A stretch of DNA of 64,000 nucleotides from Sphingomonas sp. PP-CE-3A-406 (lineage in GTDB: Bacteria > Pseudomonadota > Alphaproteobacteria > Sphingomonadales > Sphingomonadaceae): contig NZ_RCWY01000001.1 of NCBI RefSeq assembly GCF_003688625.1, forward strand, positions 1,240,001-1,304,000, given 5' to 3'. The notes beneath the pieces were generated by a model. It saw only the letters and a list, made by a program, of their open reading frames with translations. It was not told where the DNA came from and ran no database searches. The position numbers and the translations under genes were made by a program. Shown here piece after piece: positions 8,853-17,232 of this stretch (the first letter of the stretch is position 1; each line of letters starts with the position of its first letter).

Positions 8853-9198
8853 TGCTTCGATCCTAGCCTCCGCAGATTTTGCAGGGTCACCCGCCATCCC
8901 GCAAACCGAGGCGATGATCAACCGTCGAGGAATTAAGCTTTACCAAGGCGGACGGCTATCTAGCCGCGGTTTGTAGAAGCCGAATTTGCTTACCGTTTAG
9001 GCCTTCGCCGCTGTTCGCTCATTTCCCCAAAAAGGAACGGCCAGCGAGACGGCCGAGGCGTTCCCGAAATCGATCGAATTTTGAGAATGGCCTGACCTAT
9101 GGAGTAACCGCCCACTCTTGATGCAAAAATCATCCGAGGGGGATCGATTTAATCCTCGCGTCAGCAACGTGTAATGTCATCCGGGGCTAGGCTGGCAA
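8853..9198. other. Divergent intergenic region with a composite repeat
   Basis: 346 bases between genes that point away from each other. The stretch 9021-9090 is a composite repeat shared with 14222-14290: an AAAAGGAACG block, a GAGACG block, then the GTTCCCGAAATCGATC palindrome. Both promoters must lie here, but no clear -35/-10 pair was identified. Confidence 0.5.
9021..9090. repeat. Composite palindromic repeat, copy 1
   Basis: Shares with 14222-14290 the ordered blocks AAAAGGAACG, CGAGACG, AGGCGTTC, AATCGATC and GAGAA at matching spacing. The right half (9060-9088) is an imperfect palindrome centred on TCGATCGA. Both copies lie directly beside genes for exported proteins. Confidence 0.6.
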
Positions 9199-10125
9199 AT
9201 GGTGATGCCTTTCCTTCTGATTCTTGCGGCACAGGCTGCCGCTTCCGGCGCGATATCGAGCCCCGATCTGTTGGGTCGTGACACCGAAGCGACGGCTCTG
9301 GCGAGCGCCACTGCGCTTCATAGGAAGATGGATGCAAACGGTGATGGAGACGTCACCCCCACAGAGATGGCCCGGTTCATCACGAAGTCTATGAACGGTT
9401 TGGCAATACCGGGAACCGATACCGCCCATCCGCTACCGCCGTTGTCAGCAGCACTTTTCCAAGCAGGCGACACCGACAAGGATGGTCGGATATCTCTCGC
9501 TGAAGAGATCGCCGCGGCAAAGCGTGCTTTTGCGCTTCAGGATACGAACCACGATGGTGTGGTGACGCCGGAAGAACGAATGGCATTTATGCAAAAGACC
9601 ATAAGCGATGGGAGGACGCCAGAAGGCGTATCGCTACGTCCTTCATCACGTGCGAAGGACGCCGGACAGGCGGGCGAGAGATGGAATCCTCCCGCTCAGG
9701 CTACGTGGTCGGGATCAGCGACTCCTATCAAAATAGCGTTGAAGGCCGGCGCAGCGCCGATGAGCGGCATGGCGACGTTTACAGTGGATCTTACTGCAAC
9801 AAGTGATGGTCTCGCTATCTCCCCATTTGTTCAGGTGACACGCGGGATCGTCTTTCTGGTGAGATCGTCGACCGGCCAGTTCGTCGAGCCTGCAGAAAGA
9901 ATGATAGGATCACCGCCGCCACCGCCGCTTGCGCCCGGCGAGCTGACTTCTATCGGCGGAGAGGCCCCTTTTAGCGTCGCCATCCACGAAATGACCCGAA
10001 CGATCTTCCCGGGGCCGGGTATCTACCAAGTCCAGGCGATGGTCTCTCTGTTCGATCCTAGCGCAACGCCGGCTCGCTATGCCAAGGCTATTTCGTCGCC
10101 CGTGACGATTAAGATCACAAGGTAA
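9199..10125 (+). CDS. Exported EF-hand calcium-binding protein
   Basis: A 308-residue protein with a short hydrophobic leader (MPFLLILAAQAAASG). Three canonical EF-hand loops are visible: DANGDGDVTPTE at 45-56, DTDKDGRISLAE at 91-102 and DTNHDGVVTPEE at 115-126. These would bind Ca2+ in the periplasm or outside the cell. The C-terminal half is beta-rich and proline-rich with no catalytic motif. The ATG at 9199 is followed by a second ATG at 9205; either is usable. It stands alone, with repeats on its upstream side and small membrane proteins downstream. Confidence 0.75.
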   Translation: MVMPFLLILAAQAAASGAISSPDLLGRDTEATALASATALHRKMDANGDGDVTPTEMARFITKSMNGLAIPGTDTAHPLPPLSAALFQAGDTDKDGRISLAEEIAAAKRAFALQDTNHDGVVTPEERMAFMQKTISDGRTPEGVSLRPSSRAKDAGQAGERWNPPAQATWSGSATPIKIALKAGAAPMSGMATFTVDLTATSDGLAISPFVQVTRGIVFLVRSSTGQFVEPAERMIGSPPPPPLAPGELTSIGGEAPFSVAIHEMTRTIFPGPGIYQVQAMVSLFDPSATPARYAKAISSPVTIKITR

Positions 10126-10147
10126 GCTTATGCCTACTAACTTATAA

Positions 10148-10360
10148 ATGAAAAGAATTAACCCATATAAATCTCTGATAGAGAATCGCAAGTGTTGGAT
10201 CGAGCGGGACCAACCTATCGCAGAGATAGCATTTATGCGCCAACCATCAATGTTAGCACCATATTTGTTGTTGGCGGTACTACTAGTTTGCGTAGTCCTA
10301 GCGATTATTATGTATATCACGGTGTGTGGTTCGTCGGCTGATTCGGTCAACGTGCTATAA
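10148..10360 (+). CDS. Possible small membrane protein
   Basis: A 70-residue frame in an AT-rich patch. It has one clear hydrophobic segment (APYLLLAVLLVCVVLAIIMYI) near the C-terminus, preceded by a basic polar half. There is no good ribosome site at 10148; an internal ATG at residue 30 (MRQPSM) would keep the membrane helix. The support is the long hydrophobic helix and matching local base composition only. Confidence 0.3.
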   Translation: MKRINPYKSLIENRKCWIERDQPIAEIAFMRQPSMLAPYLLLAVLLVCVVLAIIMYITVCGSSADSVNVL

Positions 10361-10413
10361 ACCTTTCAGCCTGAAATCCCATAAAACTTCCCCAAGATAC
10401 TAAATCGAACAAT

Positions 10414-10724
10414 TCAACCAACCGCGAATGCGATGAATACAATAAAGAACAATGGATAAGTATAGGGTACAGCGCCATCTCTTTTTTTAATACTGCCACT
10501 AAAGGAGAATGGAGTAATTACGGTAGCAAGACAGCAGAATAGTGGAATATTAATAGAAATGTATTGTTATCCTCAGGCTTATGCGGTCTCGAATGATAAT
10601 AAATTATATTGTACAGACCAGAGCTATAAGGAATCTTTGACCTTAGCCAGATCATTGCCACAAAAAGTATGATACTGATACCACCAAAAATGAATCTGCA
10701 CCCAGTTGTTCTCTTACTTAACAT
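10414..10724 (-). pseudogene. Small membrane protein gene with a one-base deletion
   Basis: From ATG 10724 the frame reads a membrane helix (FIFGGISIILFVAMIWL) and then a polar loop ending HKPEDNN. Beyond about 10567 the sensible reading moves to another minus frame: SINIPLFCCLATVITPF, then SGSIKKRDGAVPYTYP, then a second helix LFFIVFIAFAVG and TGA at 10414. The 311 bases are one short of 104 codons, as expected for a lost base near GATAACAATAC. Without the shift the protein would have about 103 residues and three hydrophobic segments. The family is unknown. Either a recent pseudogene or a sequence error. Confidence 0.5.
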
Positions 10725-10811
10725 GCGGCACCAAAATCGGTACGGTTGCAGACATGATACAAACTCAGTAATTTGTATATTATGGATATGACGGTTTATT
10801 AAAATCGATCA

Positions 10812-11150
10812 TCATCGTATTGCTGTTCGGCTTACCCATCTTGAGCCGCCGACGATTACAGCACCAAGAGCCCAAATAAGCGCTAGCTGAAAAATGCTTG
10901 TTCCGATAGATAACGGCAAGACAGAATTACTACTGACCTCTAGTTGATGCTCGGCAAGTTTGACGCAGGCGCTACCGGAATCAACTGCGTGCAAATGGCA
11001 CGATCCAAGGTTGTGAAAGTATATTCTCAAATGCTCGCGTGATAGCCATGACCACCGCACCAAACTTATAATTACTAACCAAAGCACGGAAAATACGGTG
11101 CCGACGCGAAGCCAGAACCGTAACGGCATGCGGAGAAAGGCATCAACCAT
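10812..11150 (-). CDS. Small inner-membrane hypothetical protein
   Basis: A 112-residue protein with two membrane segments, about 10-30 (FWLRVGTVFSVLWLVIISLV) and the C-terminal FQLALIWALGAVIVGG. The loop between them carries three cysteines and is probably periplasmic. The ATG at 11150 has GGGAAG seven bases upstream, so I prefer it over the longer reading from 11255. The N-terminal pattern of an arginine then a valine-glycine helix is common in small sphingomonad membrane proteins of unknown role. Confidence 0.5.
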   Translation of the reverse strand: MVDAFLRMPLRFWLRVGTVFSVLWLVIISLVRWSWLSREHLRIYFHNLGSCHLHAVDSGSACVKLAEHQLEVSSNSVLPLSIGTSIFQLALIWALGAVIVGGSRWVSRTAIR

Positions 11151-11438
11151 GCGGATACTTCCCATAGGTTGTGCCCAGCAGAGCACGTTGTTGAGCACCC
11201 TGAAAGTGACAAATTCGACATTCCCGGTAGGCGCTCGGATGCAAAAATCACGCATTTCGCCCCCTCTGCAACCTCAACGTGATCGCCACGACTTGCCTCT
11301 ATTGCCGGACGGCTCCTGCCTATGAAGCCATATAACCCATACTACCCGTCTTCACCCGCTTTCCCGCAATGCCATCCCAAGCGGGATAATAGACGCTATT
11401 GAAAGCGGATGACGGTCAGCCCACCCCTCTTGGCGTCG

Positions 11439-11600
11439 TTAGGCGCGGTCGGAAATCTCATGGTCGAGGCGCGTGATCCGTAGTGGATTATCGCGAGCGC
11501 AGCCGTCGCCTTGCACGGGGCTGATCCAGGCCACGTAGCTGACGTGGACGTACTGTTGAGCATTGCCGATGCGCAACGCATTCTGCCAACGATCGGCATC
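11439..11600 (-). pseudogene. Fragment of an unknown protein (C-terminus)
   Basis: A minus-strand frame whose last ~50 residues are strongly protein-like (RIGNAQQYVHVSYVAWISPV then CARDNPLRITRLDHEISDRA) and stop at 11439. The upstream part of the same frame loses this character and there is no signal peptide or start, so this looks like a decayed 3' end of a gene of the small secreted type seen around it. Confidence 0.3.
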
Positions 11601-11873
11601 CAGCTTCGGCAAGGATCGGCACATGCTGCATTTCGGTCGAAGATCTTCGGCACTTGGACCGGAACGACGCCGTTGCCGGTGGAGTTCATGGCAGACTTCC
11701 ACCGCCGGTCAGGGGAGACGTGGCTGCCGGTACTGCCAGCGACGCGGCAACGCGTTGAGGTTGCTGGCTTGGTTGTCTTCGTCCCCGAGAAGGCGGACCT
11801 ACAAGCCATGCTCGCCGCTTTTGGGCGGCCTAAGGACTTACAGCGCGCAGAAAGCCTCGCGGCTGTGGCGTAG
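11511..11873 (+). CDS. Possible hypothetical protein, perhaps a fragment
   Basis: A frame of up to 120 residues from a TTG. Its second half is protein-like, for example VAGLVVFVPEKADLQAMLAA and FGRPKDLQRAE, whereas the first 35 residues overlap the minus-strand fragment and look like its shadow. The true start may therefore lie near 11620, or the gene may be a 3' remnant. No family recognised. A strong hairpin follows the stop. Confidence 0.35.
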   Translation: MHGADPGHVADVDVLLSIADAQRILPTIGIQLRQGSAHAAFRSKIFGTWTGTTPLPVEFMADFHRRSGETWLPVLPATRQRVEVAGLVVFVPEKADLQAMLAAFGRPKDLQRAESLAAVA

Positions 11874-11883
11874 AGGCTTTCCC

Positions 11884-11908
11884 GTTTCTCGATCGTTGAT
11901 CGAGAAAC
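11884..11908. terminator. Perfect 11-bp hairpin after the 11873 stop
   Basis: GTTTCTCGATC, loop GTT, then the exact complement, 10 bases past the stop of the plus-strand frame and 35 bases before the end of the convergent gene at 11944. No T-run follows, so it may be a Rho-dependent or bidirectional 3' hairpin, and its GATCGA core relates it to the palindromic repeats nearby. Confidence 0.4.
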
Positions 11909-11943
11909 TGAGCGGGCTGGCAGTGCTGTTCGGCGACTGACGA

Positions 11944-12735
11944 TTACATGCACCACAACGCGCCGTTCTTGAGTGTCGGTTTCGAGCAGCCGGACGCTGG
12001 TAGCGGCAGCCGCTGCCCGGGTCGCCACAACGAAAGGCGCTGCAGTATTTCCGGCATTTCTGAATCGATCACCGGCAGCGCGTTGCCGTCGTTATAGCCT
12101 GTCGCGCTGCGATAGCGCAGCACGGTACGGTACGGCGCAGTCGGGTCGCTCGATCGTGCGACCGTGACCCAGTAGCCGAAAGGCGCGTCGGTGGTCGGCT
12201 CGACTGTGACGAAGGCGCCGCGCAGCAGCCCCGCTTGGACGAAGCGTACCTCCTGATTGTTGTTGGTGCCGGTGGTATGCGTAAACAGACTAACGAAACG
12301 GTCGGTATCTCGGTGATAGGCAAAAGCCTGGGTGCCGACAAGTTGACCACCGTTACCCGCGTGAATGCTGGCCAGAACGACAATCAGCAGCGGCTCCCGA
12401 TCGCCCGCCTGTCGATACGCGACGCGCGCCATACGCAGGTAATGCGGTTGGTCGAAGTCACTCATCTGCCTATTGGGGTCAAGGCGAACGTCTAGGGCGG
12501 GATCGCAGGTCAAAGAACCCGCATGCCGGAGGCACGGCATAACCACGCCGGGTTCGGGATCTCCGGTGCCGGATACACCGGGATGCCCGCTTTGCGTCAC
12601 CGTCAAGCGCCACGGCGTCTGCGTGGCAAAAGGACCGGAAAGCGCGACAGTGGCTATTGATCGGTCGGCGCCATCCGCACCGCTCGCGGTGGCCAAACCA
12701 AACAGGAAAGCGGCCGTGACACACGTTTTGATCAT
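11944..12735 (-). CDS. Exported hypothetical protein
   Basis: A 263-residue protein. The ATG at 12735 gives a clean signal peptide (IKTCVTAAFLFGLATASGADG); the longer start at 12765 adds ten polar residues. The mature part is beta-rich with cysteines at about 75 and 83 (MPCLRHAGSLTCDP) and near the C-terminus, suggesting disulfides and a periplasmic home. Repeated blocks resemble sensor or binding domains, but no family or catalytic residues were recognised. It ends convergently with the frame at 11511-11873. Confidence 0.6.
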   Translation of the reverse strand: MIKTCVTAAFLFGLATASGADGADRSIATVALSGPFATQTPWRLTVTQSGHPGVSGTGDPEPGVVMPCLRHAGSLTCDPALDVRLDPNRQMSDFDQPHYLRMARVAYRQAGDREPLLIVVLASIHAGNGGQLVGTQAFAYHRDTDRFVSLFTHTTGTNNNQEVRFVQAGLLRGAFVTVEPTTDAPFGYWVTVARSSDPTAPYRTVLRYRSATGYNDGNALPVIDSEMPEILQRLSLWRPGQRLPLPASGCSKPTLKNGALWCM

Positions 12736-13054
12736 GGCTCGACTCCTGTTGTTACCTGTCGCCACTTCGTTGGTAAACTATGACGGGATCATCTCCAGCA
12801 TAGCCTCCCTCATCGAGCGAGCATTCATATCAGGAGGCGCAACAACGGTATCACGCACTTTTTGCCCGGCACAACCAAATACGTTCGTTCGGCGCCCTCC
12901 CCGGCTATCCCTGTCTATACGCTCATCATGCAGTCTGATTCACGCCCCGATGCTCACGTACGGGGAACCGCACAACTTAGCTCTGCCGCTGCCGGCATGA
13001 TCGCGTACGTCGTGATTGCTGATAAAAGGAATATACAGTGCAAAGGATCGCCCG
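12736..13054. other. Divergent intergenic region
   Basis: About 320 bases between outward-pointing genes for two exported proteins. Short open frames here overlap both genes and lack ribosome sites. AAGGA sits about 10 bases before the ATG at 13055. No other structure stands out. Confidence 0.45.
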
Positions 13055-14110
13055 ATGATTCGAGATAAAACATCGTTCGTCATAATTTGCCTTGCAGCCG
13101 GCACCCAGGTTGCAGCTCTTCCGGGCGGTGCCCAAACCCAATCGGCTTCCGTTCAGGTTCCCATCCGCGAGGTCGATTTGTCTGACGGGACGCGACGCTA
13201 CGCGATAACGATCAAAGTCGACGGGCATCCGATCGACGCCGGTCTCGATACCGGCTCGGTTGGGCTGCGCGTACTCCCAGGCGTTATAGATTCTGCCACC
13301 ACGAAGGAAGTTGGACCGGTACAAAGATACGGCTATGGCGTCGGCACCACCCTTGAGGGCCCCGTGGTCCGCACAGAAGTTTCGGTCGGTGACCTTCACA
13401 AAAGCGCCCGCTGGCAAGATATTCGTGCAATCGGATGTAGTGCTGCCCGTCCCGATTGCCCTGCTTTGCACGTCGATCGCCGCCAGTTCGGTATTCAGGG
13501 CAATGGCCTCGCCGGCGAGGGGTTTCGCGCCATACTCGGTGTGGGTTTGGCAAGCGCCGACTTGCCAAACCCATTTCAAGAGATTGGCGCCCACCGGTGG
13601 ATCGTCGAACTACCCAGGCCAGGCGAGACGCCTATCGGGAAACTAATCCTCAATCCGAGCGAGCAACAGATCATCGGTTTTACGCCACTTCTTTTGGCGG
13701 ACGCGCATCGAACGCGATCGAATGACGCAGTGCGTGCGTGTTTACAGCACAACGACGGAAAACCCGTCTGCGCGCCGACGTTGATCGATAGCGGCGCCCC
13801 GGGAATTGAACTCGTCAACCACCGTGCCGATAACGGCTGGACCGAAGGCACGACAGCTCGGCTTACTTTTGGTGGCAGCACCGATACGGAGGCAATGGGA
13901 GTCCGTTTCACCGTGGGCCGCAGGATGCAGGCATCGAGGTTCAATGCCGTCGCCGATCCGCGAGTGGAAGGCATGCGGATTCGATCGGGTCTCCTGGCGT
14001 ATTTTGCCTATGACGTTCTTTATGATGCCGATCGCGGTACGATCGCGATCAGGGCGCGGCCGGCATATCAGGATGGAGTTATCGCTGTCGGTGGGAGCCA
14101 TGCAGATTGA
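13055..14110 (+). CDS. Exported pepsin/retropepsin-like aspartic protease
   Basis: A 351-residue protein, start ATG 13055 with AAGGA upstream and a signal peptide ending near GGAQTQ. Two half-sites of an aspartic protease are visible: DAGLDTGSVGLRVLP with DTGS at 65-68 and TLIDSGAPGIEL with DSG at 245-247. The spacing and the GxRVLP strand resemble pepsin-fold bacterial proteins of the DUF3443 kind. Four cysteines probably form disulfides. It would hydrolyse peptides, or bind them, in the periplasm or outside the cell. The second motif has Ser instead of Thr, still common in active enzymes. No maturation partner is nearby. Confidence 0.65.
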   Translation: MIRDKTSFVIICLAAGTQVAALPGGAQTQSASVQVPIREVDLSDGTRRYAITIKVDGHPIDAGLDTGSVGLRVLPGVIDSATTKEVGPVQRYGYGVGTTLEGPVVRTEVSVGDLHKSARWQDIRAIGCSAARPDCPALHVDRRQFGIQGNGLAGEGFRAILGVGLASADLPNPFQEIGAHRWIVELPRPGETPIGKLILNPSEQQIIGFTPLLLADAHRTRSNDAVRACLQHNDGKPVCAPTLIDSGAPGIELVNHRADNGWTEGTTARLTFGGSTDTEAMGVRFTVGRRMQASRFNAVADPRVEGMRIRSGLLAYFAYDVLYDADRGTIAIRARPAYQDGVIAVGGSHAD

Positions 14111-14221
14111 TCCAGAAGTCGATATTCGCGGGGTGATTTCTGCTGCCCAACTTCGGCCCTTCGTTCATGTCGAGGCGGGGCTCATGCTGCGCCCATCCCC
14201 CTCTGCGCGACGGCACACCAA

Positions 14222-14290
14222 ATTTCTCGAAAAGGAACGCTGATCGAGACGTCGCAGGCGTTCTCGGAATCGATCCTTTGCGAGAAGGGA
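14222..14290. repeat. Composite palindromic repeat, copy 2
   Basis: Same ordered blocks as 9021-9090: AAAAGGAACG, CGAGACG, AGGCGTTC, AATCGATC, GCGAGAA. The right half (14261-14289) is the imperfect palindrome. It lies about 110 bases past the protease gene and about 90 before the next small exported protein. Confidence 0.6.
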
Positions 14291-14377
14291 GGTATCGGCA
14301 GCTCCGCCTAATTGCGGACACCACGACTATGTGAAAGATAAGCGCGACCGAGTTAAGCGGTTACGAAGGAGAGCTGG

Positions 14378-14620
14378 ATGCGTCAGGTGTACCTCGCTTA
14401 TGCGATGTTGATCGTCGGAATGGCTTCCGGTCCCGCTCAATCCCAACGGCTGGACCAACCAGGAAGCGTTGCCGAGGGTGGAAAGCTCAACATCATCTCT
14501 TCCCAGAGCATCGCCACTCGGTGCAAAAAAGATAGATATCGATCAAAGGCGAAAGTCGAATGCGCACGAAGCGACGCCTACCAGACTGAGCAGGCTAAAC
14601 GGCGCTCCAACCGCGGCTGA
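14378..14620 (+). CDS. Small exported basic protein
   Basis: An 80-residue protein with a strong ribosome site (AAGGAGAG) before ATG 14378 and a signal peptide MRQVYLAYAMLIVGMASG. The mature ~58 residues are basic with two cysteines that could bridge (ATRCKKDRYRSKAKVEC). No family recognised. It fits the pattern of small exported orphans in this region. Confidence 0.55.
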   Translation: MRQVYLAYAMLIVGMASGPAQSQRLDQPGSVAEGGKLNIISSQSIATRCKKDRYRSKAKVECARSDAYQTEQAKRRSNRG

Positions 14621-14847
14621 AAGGTTCTACGCCTGTTCGGCTTGGCGGACAGATCACGAGACGGAGTCACCTCATGACGCGTTGGCTTGATGTCCGCTTT
14701 CACCACACCTGGACGTTCAGTTGGGCAAATCACAGTCTCGAAAGTTGACGTTCGTTCATCACCACCGCTCCAACTCGGCCATTGCCAATGTAAGGATTAA
14801 AAGGTTTTCATTAATGCGGATGGCGGGGGAGGAGAGCGATCGGAGAC

Positions 14848-15612
14848 CTAAACGTTTCTCACGCTCGGCAGAGCGTTGTTTGCTATTTTTCTTCGCTGTT
14901 GGCGAATGCTAATCTCAACGATGACAACGAAGAACGCCCAAACAAGAGCGCCAATTCCGAAGAATATACCAATCATTCCCAATGTGTATCCCCAAGTTGC
15001 CTGTCGCGCGATCTGATCGTTCCAAAAAAGCATTGATCGGGTCGGGTCGCCAGGATCATAGAGGATCGGTACTGTGCGGGTATTAATAATATAGTTGTAT
15101 TCAGGATCAGGATCGCGTGCTGAACTACCAACCCGAGTATAGCCATTGACTAGATTATTTCGGCCATGTGGAATGAAGCTGTACTCAATATTAACGGTAC
15201 AAAATCCAGACCTACCGCATTCGGTGGCAAATTCCCGAACAAAGCGCGCTTGCACCGGGACACCGCGGGCAACAAGAGCAGATGCTGTCACGCGGTCATG
15301 AATTTGCGGGACAATAAACGGGAACGTTATGCTCAATACGACCAACAACGAATAAGGGTACACTATAAGTCGGCTATTGAGACGTGACTCGGGATTGCGG
15401 GCCGTGAAGCCGATGCCGATAATTGCAAGCAGCATTGGTACGCAGCAAATTAACGCAATCTGGAAGGCTCCGCCGTGAACGATATCATCGATAACATGTC
15501 CGCGATCAAAGACACTGGGTAGCGCGATGACACAGAAGACCAGCATGCCTATCGCAAGAACGATCAAGATTGCGCGCCGTAAGGATTTTTTGGGACCGAA
15601 CAACGAGGTCAC
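14848..15612 (-). CDS. DUF3592-like membrane protein
   Basis: A 254-residue protein with membrane segments at about 15-32, 50-70, 85-102 and 212-235. The soluble loop contains VPVQARFV, paired cysteines (CGRSGFC) and TVPILYDPGDPTRSML, which is the hallmark of DUF3592 proteins (a strand ending in YDP.DP..S). The function of that family is unknown. Runs alone on the minus strand. Confidence 0.6.
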   Translation of the reverse strand: MTSLFGPKKSLRRAILIVLAIGMLVFCVIALPSVFDRGHVIDDIVHGGAFQIALICCVPMLLAIIGIGFTARNPESRLNSRLIVYPYSLLVVLSITFPFIVPQIHDRVTASALVARGVPVQARFVREFATECGRSGFCTVNIEYSFIPHGRNNLVNGYTRVGSSARDPDPEYNYIINTRTVPILYDPGDPTRSMLFWNDQIARQATWGYTLGMIGIFFGIGALVWAFFVVIVEISIRQQRRKIANNALPSVRNV

Positions 15613-15725
15613 CTGCTTTCCATTCTAACGTTCCCGAAGGCGGCTTAACATGTCCATCGCCTAAGCGTTTATCGAGTGGAGGCTAACCTTCTGCCGCAAC
15701 GTCTGCTAATGACAAACGCGTCACT

Positions 15726-15825
15726 AAAAGCGGCCCGTCGGCTTTCCTGCCCAAACCGGACATTCCTAAAACTCGATCGAATTTCGCGAATGTCCGGGTT
15801 GGCAGAAAAGCGGCCCGTCTGCTTT
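15726..15825. repeat. 59-bp hairpin flanked by 20-bp direct repeats
   Basis: AAAAGCGGCCCGTCGGCTTT (15726-15745) and its 19/20 match at 15806-15825 are direct repeats. Between them, 15747-15805 folds on itself: CTGCC-CAAACCGGACATTC pairs with GAATGTCCGGGTTGGCAG around an ACTCGATCGA centre. The organisation resembles a small palindromic mobile element or a transposase-dependent repeat. It lies between the DUF3592-like gene and an exported protein gene. Confidence 0.6.
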
Positions 15826-15948
15826 TGGGGATGTGGGGGCGATAGTTGGCATCGCGCCGATGCCGGCGCAAATTGATCTCATGAATGAATTGTCATTAGC
15901 CAGCATCAGTGCCGACGTTTACCTCTAGGGAAAGTCTGGTAAAAAAAG

Positions 15949-16377
15949 GTGACGACAGTGATCGCACTTCTCAGCTTCATTGTAGCTACCGCAACAGCGG
16001 AAAGCGCAACCATCCCAATGTCCCCGCCACAAGCAATAGCGTTGGCCGAAGCCCACCCTAATCGGGCAACTACGGGCGTTTTCGCGATGAAGGTAGCTGC
16101 TGCTGAAAGACGGCCAAACGCCCTGTACTTGAACTCCGACGCCGATTATCGGTCGCCAAATGACATCACGTTCAACATCACGCCAATAGTAGCGGATATG
16201 CTGGAAAAGCGTTTGGGTTCAAAACCGGAAAATGCGCTGATTGGAAAGAACATCACAGTCAAAGGCGAGCTGAAGCTCCTTCCAGTAGCTAACATGCTCG
16301 CGGGGCAACCGCGTAGCCTCAATCGATATCAGCACACCGTTTTTGTGCGCGACGCTAGTCAAATCGTTATTCAATAA
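15949..16377 (+). CDS. Small exported hypothetical protein
   Basis: A 142-residue protein starting at a GTG with a signal peptide (VIALLSFIVATATAESA). The mature part contains the region FNITPIVADMLEKRLGSKP and a beta hairpin GKNITVKGELKLLPV, then HTVFVRDASQIVI, which suggests an OB- or nucleotide-free beta barrel, but no family was recognised. The translation start is uncertain because no ribosome site is clear. Confidence 0.5.
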   Translation: MTTVIALLSFIVATATAESATIPMSPPQAIALAEAHPNRATTGVFAMKVAAAERRPNALYLNSDADYRSPNDITFNITPIVADMLEKRLGSKPENALIGKNITVKGELKLLPVANMLAGQPRSLNRYQHTVFVRDASQIVIQ

Positions 16378-16758
16378 GCCTGCGAGATAACGGCCTGCGC
16401 ATGCGATAATGACTGATTCAGATGAAGTATGCTGACGCCATGGTGGGTTGTCAGCGTTCCGACCAGGAAGCGCTCAGCGCGGGGGGAACGTCGTATTCTA
16501 TTAGAGAAAGGCTGCTAGCTTTCAGCCGCCATCTGGCAAAGTTTCAAACGGCCGGGGAACGAACCGGCACCCTTCGCTGGGCCGCCGTAGCGATATGCCT
16601 ACCAAATGCGTCACGCGGTTACGTACAAGGTTCGTGTGAATCCCGTCGTTACGCAATGTCCGGTTTCAGGTAGCGCGGTTCGCTGTCGGAGTGGCAATGT
16701 TTGGTCGTTCTAGTACGATCCCGCATTCTCGCGAGGGATCGAATATCGGGAAAGCGTA
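16378..16758. other. Intergenic region with a palindromic repeat
   Basis: About 380 bases. One frame of 83 residues (16422-16673) looks random. The segment 16724-16754 (CATTCTCGCGAGGGATCGAA...GGGAAAG) is another copy of the TCGATC-type palindrome, just past the stop of the HIT-family gene. Confidence 0.4.
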
Positions 16759-17232
16759 CTATACCGCTGGATTAGCGCGAAGCTGTCGAGCCAGCTTCGC
16801 CAGCACATCGTCATCCGCACGCTCAAAATCGTGCGACGATATGTAGCCTTCATAATGATCGAAATACTTCGAGATGTTCGACTTGTGTTGCGTCCACTCC
16901 GACGCCTTAGTCCCGTGCATGGGAAACAGCTTGGCGTGCAGATGATCCACACCAAAGCCCTCAAATATCATTCCTGTCCGGCCTACGTCGGTCAGTCGGC
17001 TGTCGAGCAGCTTCGCGACTTGCCCGCTTGCCAATACCAGATCGGAGATCACCTCAGCCGGTTGGTCGAAAAGGTAGCTCGAATAATGAGCCTTGGGGAT
17101 TACGACTGAAAATCCCTCAGTGTTCGGGAATATGGACAGGAAGGCGAGATGCTTTTCGTCTTCCCAAATGACATGCGAGGGCGCTGTGCGCGCAACGATT
17201 TTGCAGAAAATGCAATCATGTGATTCCGTCAC
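16759..17232 (-). CDS. HIT-family nucleotide hydrolase/transferase-like protein
   Basis: A 157-residue HIT-family protein, probably hydrolysing dinucleoside polyphosphates or nucleoside phosphoramidates in the cytoplasm. It has the N-terminal CIFCKIV pattern, WEDEKHLAFLSIFPNTEG typical of the family, and the active-site run VDHLHAKLFPMHG. The usual HxHxH triad is HLHAK here, so the third histidine is lysine while the catalytic middle histidine is present; some HIT proteins share this change. It starts at GTG 17232. Unlike its neighbours it has no signal peptide. Confidence 0.75.
   Translation of the reverse strand: MTESHDCIFCKIVARTAPSHVIWEDEKHLAFLSIFPNTEGFSVVIPKAHYSSYLFDQPAEVISDLVLASGQVAKLLDSRLTDVGRTGMIFEGFGVDHLHAKLFPMHGTKASEWTQHKSNISKYFDHYEGYISSHDFERADDDVLAKLARQLRANPAV

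Noticed and set aside
16422..16673. 83-codon plus-strand open frame
   Set aside because: Random-looking composition with no ribosome site or signal peptide.
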